From the NCBI GenBank assembly GCA_002812745.2, contig NCSJ02000161.1, positions 1 to 64,000 of the forward strand: a stretch of DNA of 64,000 bases, given 5' to 3'. This DNA comes from Scytalidium lignicola. Taxonomy: Eukaryota > Ascomycota > Leotiomycetes. Every line of letters begins with the position of its first letter. Within the stretch, counting starts at the first letter, position 1. This document shows positions 35,601 to 45,857 of this stretch, in pieces. The position numbers and the translations under genes were made by a program. Under the pieces are notes generated by a model. It was not told the DNA's origin. It did no database searches and saw nothing but the letters and a program-made list of their open reading frames with translations.

Positions 35601-37389
35601 AAGGACACTTAGAACTTACTCTTGAATTAAGTATCTTGATCAGATATTATACCCTTAAATAGACTAAATAGTTAGACAATATAATATAATAACAACTTAA
35701 CAATTTTATTAATACTAATATATTTGATAGTAAAGATATAAATTAAGTACTTAGTAAACTTGTAGATTATTATTAAAATAGTATTATATTCTTTACCCTT
35801 GAAGGAAGTAGAAGGTGATAATTTAATGATGAAATCTATTAAGATTTCTTTAAAAGGTTTAGTTAGTATTAGTAAAAGTGTTAACTTGTTATAAGGTAAA
35901 TAATGTCTTAACTTAATTCTTTAACAAATAGCATAAGTAAAGATATACTTCTTAACATCTTTTTATAAACTATTCTAATAATAATAATTAATTAGTTGTT
36001 TCAAAACTTTAGTAATACTTAGATATTTATTAGTAAGAGTATTATAGAAAGCATTTAACAGTTTAATCTTTAATGAATAGTTATCAAGGATGTAAACATG
36101 TCCTCAATACCTTAGAAGTTTATTATTTCCTAATGCTTAGAGGTTATACCCTAAGATTACAACAATAGATTGCTTATTATATTATTACTTCTATTCTTCA
36201 TTAATAATAAAAGCATCCTTTTATTATGCCTTATAAATAACATTTACAAAGTTAAGTAATAAATCTTCTAATGTTGTTATAGCTTCAGCCCTTTTAACTT
36301 ATGCTAAAAGAATATACAATTTATGACTTATAATTTTAACAACAGTATTATCCTAGAAAGACATAATACTCTAAATACTTTCAAGTTCAATTGTTATAAA
36401 GTTATTAAACTTTTATGACTAACTAGTAAAGTCTTGATTGTTTAGCAAAATAAGTTCAGTTATTAAGGAATTTACTTTCTTTGACTAGTTAACAAGACCT
36501 TGACTTAACAAGCTCATAAGTTCCTTACTACTTATATTCAGCATTTATAAGAACTTATTAAGAAAACTCAACAACAACTCTTAATATGTTATTACAATGT
36601 TAGTTATATCTTACAAATCAAGTCTTCTTAACAACTTATTAATAAGGTTTTAAGAGCTTAGTTTATACTTAATCTTAAAATTATATTTAGACAATTCTTA
36701 TAACTAATAAACTTGCTTATTGTTTAGTTGTAACTTAGAAGTAAAGTAGTAATAGTTCAAGTAGTCAGTTAAAACTTCAACAAGGTATTGTACATATGAC
36801 AAGTAATGTCTTCATGTTTTAAAAGCCTTTATAATAGTTAATAACTTAGCATTTAAAGTATTGTAATATAGTTTAACCCTTTTCAACTTCTTTGACATGT
36901 ATACAACAAGATGTTAGTACTCTTCTTACAATTAAGTTATAATTATATTAACTGTAAAATCCAAAGCATTTATCTTTAACCTAGTAAGTAGTTTCAAGTT
37001 ATAATAACATAGTAGTAAAGTAATTATGAATAAGATATATATCTTCATAAATACTTCTCATTATAAGAGAGTTAATTAGAAGGTTAACAAGTATCCTTTC
37101 TTCAATATATCTGTTAATAGTATAATAACCTTTGAATAACCTTTGATAAACTAATGATAAAACCTAGTAAAGTTAAGAAAGATCTACATGTCTTTTATAC
37201 TTTTAAGTTCTAATTACTTAACAATAGTTATAATATGTTCTTTTTCTATACTTATACCTTTAAGAGTAATCATAAAGCTTNAAAAAGATAATTGTCTAAG
37301 AATGGAATGTACATTTCTCTAGGTTTGTATAAAGGCTTCATTGTTATAACCTAGTTAGTACATTATAAACAGTTTGTACATATGACTCC

Positions 37390-37650
37390 TTGTCCTTTAT
37401 ATAAATCAAGATATTATCAAGGTATATAATGTAGATAATGTTAACTAAATTTACTAGTACTTAGTTGATATATGTTTAAAAGGTAATTAGTATATTCAAA
37501 AGTCAAATAGTATAACAAGATATTCAAAGTATTCATACTTAATTCTAAACATTATCTTCTACTCATCTTCTTTATAAATGTATATTTAATAGTAAGCATC
37601 TTTTAAATCCAACTTAATAAAGTATTTAGCCTTAGATAATCAACTAATGA
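37390..37650 (-). pseudogene. gypsy reverse transcriptase remnant
   Basis: On the minus strand the order is AKYFIKLDLKDAYY, YKEDE-stop-K, FRIKYEYFEYLVILFDF and then IIYLDNILI. This corresponds to the family's TKLDLKDAYH...FRTRYGHFEY..MPFGL...YLDDILI. Trp and Gln codons have become stops, and the second catalytic Asp has become Asn. Confidence 0.8.
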
Positions 37651-39763
37651 TTTTTGAAATTAAAGGTAATGTAATATAATTCTTCTTAGTAATCTTGTTC
37701 AATCCTTAATAATCAATACAAAGTTGTAACTTACTTCTTAGCTTGAGTATAAACAATATAAAAGCTTCTGCTAAACTGATCAAGGGTTAGATCTATCCCT
37801 TCTACATAATAATTTCTAAGTAATTATAAAGCATTACAAGTTCATCTTCAGTTAAAGTATAAATAAGTTTTCAAGGTGAAGTTTATTCTTCTTCTAAGTT
37901 AATATAATGCTTTAAAGAGGTATAAGAAGGCAGAATTCCAGTTAAGTCTATATTAAAAACATTCAAGTAATTATTATATTTTGATAATATGACAAGTTAT
38001 ATTTTACTAACTTCTTTATTAGTATCTTCTTATGCATTTAAGGGAATAAGGATTATTCTAACCAAAATCACAATATACTTAACTGTGTAACTAGCTTTTT
38101 AAAGTTGTCNTTTTTATAATGATCAGTAATAAGTACTACTCTTGGAGAGGAAATACTTAAGTATCTTCTTTGTAATAGATAACTTGTAACTTTACATTAT
38201 TATACTATAACTTTCTTAATACAATTTCATATCTATTAAACTTAACTATTATGAAGTTGTAATACTCTGTCCTCTCAAGTCCTTAGTTATTGGTAATGTA
38301 AGTTATAATATCCAAAGTTCTATAAGTAAAAACGTTTTGTTTGTAAAGTTGTCCTACTGTTAAGTACCAGCTAACCTCCTTCATTGCTTTGTCTGACAAG
38401 AGGTGACAATGTATAATATTCAAATTTGACCTTGTATTTAATAAGGCTGTCCTTGTTACTTATTTCCTTTTAAGTTGGAGAGAAACTCTTGCTTTTAACT
38501 ATCTTGAAAGATGTTTGTCTTCTTATTAAGTAACTGTTATTCTCTTATCTAATAGCATAGTATTTATATTAGATGTTTAAGAGCAACTACTAGTATAATA
38601 GCTTAATTTCTTACATTAATAGCATTAGACCTTAAAAAGCAATAGTTTAACAACTCCTCTTCTCTTTGCTGTTAGTTAGTCATTAAGAAGGATAGCATTG
38701 ACAATCATTGCTTTTTGTGTTAAAAGAGTTTAGTTTGCTTAAGATATACTTGAAGTCTTATTTATTTAACTTATTTGTTTGCTTTAGTTTTTTTAGCTAA
38801 TTAGTTATAATTATACTTCTTGTTATAATACCTTTTCCTTGAGTTATAATCAATGTTTTAGTCNTTTTATACTATACTGATTAACTTTATCTTAATGATT
38901 AATATGCCTTAAGACATAATTTGCNTTTTTTAACTCTGGTTGAAGTTTGTCTAAGAGATTATATACTTAATACCTCTTAGGTAAGTACTTTAGTAATTCT
39001 AACTTAATATTCTTGTAATTATCCAGGAAAGAATTGAATTTCTAGTTTGGTTTTTGTTCAAGATAATATAACTTTGTAATAACTTCAAAGATATAGATAA
39101 GGTTATCTAAGATATTACTCTTTAAGAATTCCTTTATTTTATCTTAACAGATGTAATTATAATAATTCTACTAAGTGTTCATAACATAAGTAATCTAATA
39201 TCTTTTAATAGTGCTTTCTAGTATACTACCAATGTACATAACTCTTTGAAGTTTAGTACTCAATTCTTAGATTATAATAAATCAAGAGTATAATTTGAAG
39301 AGGAAAGTATAGAGTTTATTCTAATTAATCCCTTTATATTTTAAGGCAAGGAATTATAATTTCCTTTAAATCTTATTGTTAAGTTGTTAATAAGGTTTAG
39401 CATAGTAATTTGTTCTAATAACTGGTATATCCTATGCAGAATCATAAATAAGAACTTCTCCTCTCTTAAGAGCTTATAAGTAAGTTCTTTTCTTTTTAAG
39501 GTAATCTTATTACTACTTAACTGTAATTCTCTTGTCTAACTCTTCCTCTGACAACAAAACAAAACTCCTTGAAATAAGTGTTAGAGGAGAAGGCAAAGGT
39601 GAATTAAGCAATAGTGACTCTTCTTATTGTAATGTTGTTAAGTTAGTAGAAGGGAATTATGACCTTTTTACTTTTCCTTGTTGTGAAGCTTGAGTTTAAC
39701 AAGTCTTAACCATCTTAATTCTCAATAGTCTATATACCTTTTGTTAAGAGAAAGAGATTAATA

Positions 39764-40030
39764 TATTAAGGGTATTCATATGTAAAATGAAGAAAGACCA
39801 AGAGGCTAAAACATAATAGGAGACTAGCAGTAAGATAACAGTTGGTTAAGTGTAAATTCGCTCTAAAACTCGGTGCTCTTCTAAAATTACAAGATTGATC
39901 TCTGACTCCTATCAAAGAGAAGGGGAAACCCCTCTCTTTATAGACAGGAGTCAGCAGTTAAGGAGCAGCTAGGACTCAAACTACTATCCTTTTCCCCTCT
40001 TCACGTGATTAGTGTACTGAGGCCTTGACA
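39764..40030 (-). repeat. LTR, 5' copy
   Basis: 267 bp, the partner of 32423-32689. This copy has more A and T (for example TATTAAGG where the other has TGTCAAGG). The five bases following it at 40031-40035 are ACTTA, matching those before the left LTR. Confidence 0.9.
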
Positions 40031-43000
40031 ACTTACTTCTTTTAACAATATGTAATTGACATTTTTATGACAATAAAGACTTCAAGACTTGATTAACATT
40101 ATCTTAACCAGTTGAAGATATAAACTGATTTGTACTAATATGTATATAACACTTTACACTTAAGTAATGTTAATGTTATAAATATTAGCCATTGTATTAT
40201 ACTTCTTTCTTTGTTTTTAAAGAGTAATCATTAAATACAATAATTGTTTCAAGATGTAATAGCTTTAATTTATTACTTTAGTAAACTTACTTATTTCATT
40301 ATGATAATAACAAATCTAAATTAGCCAAAGATCAAGGATAATCTCTTATTTAACTAATTTGTTATAGATTGTCTAGATTTAGTAACTCATGTTTTTAAGG
40401 TTAAAAGGCAATAGTTGATCAATGTACTCAAAGTTAGTGTTCTAAGCCTTTATACTAGTCATAGCTTTACAACTGAATATTAGAAACATAACCTTCTTTA
40501 TATCCATTTCCTCTTTTACAAATTACTTCATTTAACTAAGTTATTATTAGATAATGTTAATAAGGTGATTTATACTGAAATCCTTGATCTAAACTATGAT
40601 TCTTATGATATGTTATGAGAATTAGTAATTATGTATATAGTTTACCACTTATATAGTCTAGATCATTCTAATAATCCTTGTATGTAATGTAAAACTCTAA
40701 CAGAATTATTATAATACTTTAAGAGATTTCCGAAGAAGTTTACAAATGTAATAGTTATGTTTGAGGATAAATACTTAGAATATCATTATAAGAATAATAA
40801 CTAAACGTTTGTGCATAAATTAAATATGTCTAGATGATTAATAATGGGTAATAATCATTAGGTAATACTTTATAACTTATATTTATTATAAATGTTCAAT
40901 TATTATATTAACATTAAGTTATATAATATAGTATAAGCTATAAAGTATATTCATAAATATGTTTATAAAGACTATAATTGTTTAACTCTTATGGTTAAGC
41001 ATAGCTAAAACAAGATTGAGTAATATATTCAAGCTTGTTATATAAGCTTTATAAAGGTATTTACATGTCTTATAAAATACAAAACACATTAAGAATGATC
41101 TTTAATAATATGTCTTCTTGTACACCTTCAAGGAGAATAAACAATTCGTTTTCATGATGATATAAGACTAGATGTTATTACTAACAAGCTTAAAGTGCAA
41201 AATTCGAAGTTTATAACCTTTTTTAAGTATAATGCTTAGTATGAAGACAATTGTTAATAGTTATATTAAGAGTTTCTAGAGTATTATGTATAAGATATAC
41301 AAAATCGATGTTAGAAGATTTGTAAACAAGGAATGTCAATTAGTAGAATGTATTATTGTAACCTAGTATATGGAAAGAGGTTTTATCTATGGTTATTGCT
41401 TACTTGTATATAAGGCTTACAATTGTTTGAGGAATTGTATATAATCGATAGCATTTAACATCTAATGTATTATATTGTGTATATAACTTAAGGGTTAGCT
41501 GAGAATGATCAGGAATGGTTTTAGTACTTTGAAGAAGTAATTTAATTCAATCTAACTAGTTGTTTACAGACTGTATTCCTTATTAGTATATGCTCTTAGT
41601 TAATTGGTAACCTTATAGCTTTATGAGATTAATTCAAGACTTATTTATATGATGATTTATATTACTTCTTAGGTTCCCTTTAAATTATAAGCTTTTTACT
41701 AGTATTATAAAATCTAGAGTATGATTATAAACTATATATACTCAACAAGAAACTACAAGATATATAATTAACAGTTATTAACTTTGGTTTGCTTGTGTTT
41801 TCCTTTGATTAGTTTGTTATCCATGACTGAATTATGCTAGAATATAATATTGTAAAGGAAGTAACTATCACTTTAAGAATACAAGCTTAATTAAACCAAG
41901 ATTAGCATAAGTATTTTGATATAGTTGTTGTAATTATTGAGAACAAGTTNAAAAAACGCTTATTTCTACTTATAAGGGTTTGGAGAGAGTAATAAAACCT
42001 TTCTTTACAAAACCTTATGTTATTACTTTTGTAAATTAGATGAGCAAGTGCTTTGTATAGCTTTTACTAGTATTATAACACTTTTATTATTAGCTAGTTA
42101 TACAGCTTATTCGTAATTTCATATACTAATTAAGTTAAATAAAAGCTTTGTTAGCTTAATCTTTAAAAACAACAAGTTAACAATTAAGCTTTAAAGTATT
42201 GATTTGATTATATGAAATAAGGTTTTCATGTAATATAAGTATTGTTTTAAGGTTGTTTATTAGTTGTTCTATAATTTACAATCTGTTAAAGATCAAGATC
42301 TCTTGTTTAGTAAAATCCTTATTATCCTTAACAATGATTTTGCTTAAATCCTACTTGTAATAATAAGTAGTACTTGAGGAGATATTGTATGTACTTGTTT
42401 ATAACATTCTTTTATATAGTTATAACTATGAAAGTTATATCTAAGAACTAATATACATGTATAATGGAGAATAAGAGAAGTTGATTTCGTTTGGTGGATT
42501 AACTCTTTGCCTTATAATATAGCTTTCCATAACCTTGTCTTGATTCCTTTAACTGTTTTTATATTTGTAAACTTAGAAATGTTACTTGATAATATATATC
42601 CTTTGACTTTGCTTTAAGTTGTACTTACAGATTACATAGCCTTTCGTAATAGAGTATTGCTTACAACTCTTAATCAGATTATAAGAATGTTGAATGAAAC
42701 AGTTATAACCTATTTCCCTAGCTTTGAATGTACTTATATAGTTGTAAACTTGGCTGACATTAATGAACAAGATAATAATAACTATATATATGCTATAGAA
42801 GTATTACAATCCATAAAGCTACTCAGTTTACCTTCATCTAAGCTAATGTTAAAGGTTAAAGCATTAGTAATGCTGATTTATAATCTTTACTTGTTAGAAG
42901 GCTTATATAATAGTATATATATAATAATTACAACCTTATGAAACTATTCAATTGAAGAATAACTGTTAAGAAGTGAGTAAGATAGCTAAATCTGTATAAT

Positions 43001-43495
43001 TCCTTAAATCAAATTAATGTTGAATAAGAACAACTAACCTTTTATACTTTCTTACAAGTAATTCTTTCTTTAAGTATACTTTGTTATGATTGTAAACAAG
43101 TCTTAAGGTTAGTTATTTAACAAGGTTAGCCTTGATCTACAAGTCCTTGTCTGTATACATAGTCAATTTTATATAGTAGTTTCTTGTACTACTTCTATTA
43201 AAGGGTTGTTAGTACTCTTACTTGTTAAAGTTATTATAACAGATAACATAGTATATTCAAAGATTTTAAAAGATATTAACATATAAGTTTACACTTAGCA
43301 ATATATGTAGTTCAGATATTCTAAGGTTGTTTACAAGTGTAAAAGAAGAAGAAAGTAAGTGATTATTCCTTTATTATATACTTAGTTGAACTAGCAATTA
43401 AGACCCTTTATAGGATTTTCATTCCTTATCCTCTGAGGCTATAACTAGTACAACTAACTCTATCTGTAAACATGCTTAGTAAGCACGACGCTCCT

Positions 43496-44364
43496 TTCAG
43501 AAGAGTATAAAGGCCTTCGAGACCATACCCTAGAAGGAACCAGCGACGTTATCAAGCCTTGTGGCCTGTGGTATCATGGTAATAAGAGTAGCAACGGCCA
43601 ACGCAGCAGCAAGACCAGGAGTAAGAGCAAAAGCAAGAGTAGGAGCAGGAGTAAGAGCAGGAGCAAGAGCAGGAGCAGAGCCGGCAACAGCAAAAACTAC
43701 CCATGATCTATTAGCTACGGACTGTATGATTTGATAATTGCATTACTTACCACCACCATCAGCTCCAAAGGAGCTTACAGGTCTAATTAAGACTGGAGCA
43801 ACACGACAAGGGCCACCAGGGCGAGGAGCATGAGTAGGAGCAGGCGCAGGATAGGCTAGGGAGCCACCAAAGTTGTTGGCCGGGGCCATTCCAGGAATAA
43901 CAAGCGCCAGGACATTTTGAGTGGTTTGAGCCGCCTGAACGTTCGTTTGCACTGTGTACAGTTAGTTACAGACTGTAACGATGTTGAATCAACTACTTAC
44001 GTTGTCGAATGTTGTACTAAGCACCTGAGGAGTTATAATGGCAGTTATAGCAACTGCTATCAAACAAGCCATCTACTACCACGTACAGCTAGAACAGTCT
44101 ACTGCGAGATTGGCAATGCCTACAAGCCGTAAGGCTATCTATCACCGTTCCTCTCATCTGGCCAATAATAGCCTCATCGTTTTGGGTACAACCTAGGGTC
44201 ATCTGCCTACCTTGACGGAGCAAGGCAGCTTGAACAATTGGCATCGTTGCCAACGTCTGTACAGTAGCCGTACACTTAGTAATAATGCTGGAAACAGTAA
44301 TTTGGTTGTTCATTTTGGTGGTAGTAATAGTAGTAATAGCAGTAGTAGTAGATGTAGTTGACAA
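43496..44364 (-). CDS. Ala/Pro-rich hypothetical gene inside the Helitron
   Basis: Reading begins at 44364, with a Thr-rich leader and then MNNQITVSSIITKCTATVQT to RGTVIDSLTA (exon to about 44124). A splice from GTAGGC to the AG before CAGTTGCTATAACTGCC gives SVAITAIITPQVLSTTFDN. A later exon encodes VQAAQTTQNVLALVIPGMAP and PAPAPTHAPRPGGPC, and downstream minus-strand sequence is an Ala/Pro repeat. Exon phases do not all agree (the exon 2 to 3 join needs one base), so the model is incomplete or damaged. I do not recognise the family. Base composition is much closer to normal genes than the mutated Helitron around it, suggesting host DNA picked up by the element. Confidence 0.4.
43590..43690. 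repeat. imperfect hexanucleotide repeat (GAGCAG/GAGTAA)n
   Basis: About 100 bp of units such as GAGCAG, GAGCAA and GAGTAG. On the minus strand it reads as alternating Ala/Pro/Leu codons, continuing the Ala/Pro-rich protein described above. Confidence 0.75.
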
Positions 44365-44756
44365 AGAGAGAAAGTAGGAAGTTGTTGTAAAAGGTTGAAA
44401 TATATATTTCTACGGTCAATGAAAGCCAGTTTCATTGTTATTATTCATGTACAGTCCGTAAATAAAGAAGTTTCTTATTATGTTCATGATTTTGCATTGT
44501 TATGCTATCCACAATAGTTAAATTTCTATTGTTCTTACAAGTAGTGCCTTTGAGATCNTTTTTTGACAATACATGAAGCGTCGTTGTACAGTCCTTTACG
44601 GTTCATTCCATTGTTATAGTTCTATTCATAACCGTTCAAAGGGAGTGGTGGTTGAAAGCAAATAGGGGGGTTGATTAGATAAGCTATATCACGTGGCCAA
44701 CGGAGTACGCCATGCACCTGCCTTGCGAGCGTAGCGAGCAACAAGCTTTGCTTGTG

Positions 44757-45270
44757 ATTATTATCATCTTTTAAATCAACATTAACTTTGTGTTAAGAAC
44801 AAATGATTGAATAGCTTTACCACTCGGCTAAAAAGGCAGATTATTAGCGATCACATCGCTAATAGCTATTCTACTATATATAGCGTTCCTAACACTTTGC
44901 TTGTTTTAAGTAGTAGTTTTACTATATTTTTATGTCTTGTTTTTACTGCTTAAGAAAGTAACATACAATTATCACCATCTTTTGAATTAACATTTACCTT
45001 GTTTATGTTAAGTAGTAGCTTTATCACATCTTTATACCTTGTATTAACTACTTGAGATTATAACATATAATTATCACTCCTTGCACTAGCTGCTCAAGAA
45101 AGTGGTATGCAATTATAATCATCTTTTAAATTAACATTGACTTTGTTTGTGTTAAGTAGTAACTCACTATACTCTCATTCCTTGTTTGGACTGCTGTTAG
45201 AAATAATTACTACATATCATAATCTTTTAAATCAACATCAACTTTGCTTATCATATTCAAGTATTTGTTT
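44757..45270. repeat. degenerate tandem repeat of about 105-125 bp, around four copies
   Basis: The block ATCATCTTTTAAAT.AACAT followed by ACTTTGTTTGTGTTAAGTAG, then ACTAT...CCTTGTTT..ACTGCT.AAGAAAGT, recurs with changes near 44760, 44970, 45115 and 45210. It starts right after the Helitron 3' end. Within it at about 44849-44870 is a perfect inverted repeat ATTAGCGAT-CAC-ATCGCTAAT. Confidence 0.6.
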
Positions 45271-45329
45271 ACTTACTTAAATACGTTAAAATTGTAGTTG
45301 TTAAAATAATGTTAAAACTACTTGTTGGA

Positions 45330-45540
45330 TTGGATTATCAATTAAAGAATTCGTGGACTTATTACTAGCAAGGCATATCTCTTCAAGGGCTCGATCACTA
45401 TCATCCATGACTTCTCCAAGCCAAACAACCACACAATTTGCTTGGCTATAAATCTTCGTCATAAGTTTTATTTGTTGCTCTTTCTCTTGGTTGTCATCTT
45501 GATTGATACAGATTACGCCAACCTAGACGATCCTCAAGTG
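45330..45540 (-). pseudogene. HET-domain gene fragment
   Basis: On the minus strand the frame gives VGVICINQDDNQEKEQQIKL, MTKIYSQANCVVVWLGE, and DDSDRALEEICLA. This is the central block of the heterokaryon-incompatibility (HET) domain, in which Ile/Met-Cys-Ile-Asp/Asn-Gln and a VWLG are typical. A TAG stands where the family has the Trp of LWVDAICI. Nothing before or after it is recognisable, so this is a fragment of a second HET gene, distinct from the one at 45858-47787, which has its own copy of the block. Confidence 0.75.
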
Positions 45541-45857
45541 CAGCTATGATAAATGATCTCTTTGAAGTAAATGCTATTTAAACTTATATGAGCTTTTGTA
45601 TTTCTTGGATCCTGATGGAATTCTGAAGTTGTTGTGGAGTTTATTTGGCTTTAAGGATCCATTATTTGACCCCTTGATCTCATGATCTCTATAACTTTAC
45701 TAAGTAACTTTTACCCCTTTCAGATAATCTCCATTTATTCAGTTGAAACAATTCATTCTTAAGTCTTTTTTTAATTCTATGACTCTTCTCTTTATACTCC
45801 TCTTACTTAATCCACCTAATATTCAAATCAAATTATAAAGATCTATCTTACCGTAGA

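Larger units (their letters stand above)
32423..40030 (-). mobile_element. Ty3/gypsy LTR retrotransposon nested in the Helitron
   Basis: Two LTRs of equal length, 32423-32689 and 39764-40030, lie in direct orientation, each starting TGTCAAGG and ending CCTTGACA (or the RIP-changed form). The 5 bases outside each end are ACTTA, a perfect target-site duplication. Inside, the coding strand is minus. Near 37640-37560 the frame gives AKYFIKLDLKDAYY.IYIYKEDE, and near 37430 it gives IIYLDNIL, the reverse transcriptase active site with one G-to-A change. A purine tract (AAAAAGGAGGAGATA on the minus strand) abuts the left LTR, as expected for the 3' LTR of a minus-strand element. The interior is AT-rich and full of stops, so the element is inactive. 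Confidence 0.9.
30980..43000 (+). pseudogene. Helitron Rep-helicase (RepHel) gene, RIP-ruined and interrupted
   Basis: Exon 1 (30980-31105) encodes MICYPSASPTTYCKSCKQYR, a zinc-finger start. After a 46-nt intron (31106-31151) the same frame runs on with stops at former Gln codons to CCLAFHWPEEN (about 31563) and TNNDLRVKEFL. After the LTR element come QDVIALIYYFSKLTYFIMII and PKIKDNLLFNQ (about 40250-40350), the HUH/Rep region NYYINIK...AIKYIHKYVYKDYN (40890-40976), the helicase Walker A GFGESNKT (41976-41999; family GPGGTGKT), VLCIAFTSIITLLLL, and LTTLNQIIRMLNETV with LPSSKLMLKVKALVMLI (42660-42940). These match the fungal Helitron protein in order. Rolling-circle transposition would be its role; this copy is dead. 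Confidence 0.8.
30587..44754 (+). mobile_element. autonomous-type Helitron (copy B), RIP-degraded and split by an LTR element
   Basis: The 5' end TCTATATAGTATTGAAAACA directly follows the 3' hairpin of copy A. The 3' end GAGCGTAGCGAGCAACAAGC then TTTGCTTG matches that of copy A. Between them lie, in order on the plus strand, a zinc-finger start, Helitron N-terminal, Rep and Pif1-type helicase segments, all with many stops. The coding order is continuous if the LTR element at 32423-40030 is removed. Without that insert the Helitron is about 6.6 kb. A less mutated Ala/Pro-rich gene lies at 43.5-44.4 kb before the 3' end. Exact termini are uncertain because no CTRRT tail is visible. Confidence 0.7.

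Noticed and set aside
42657..42941. Independent small gene of 94 codons
   Set aside because: It is the surviving open part of the Helitron helicase (C-terminal motifs LPSSKLMLKV and LLEGLYNS), not a separate gene.
44800..44860. tRNA-like A box (TAGCCGAGTGGTAAAGC on the minus strand)
   Set aside because: No matching B box, anticodon arm or acceptor stem follows, so it is not a tRNA gene and at most a weak SINE hint.
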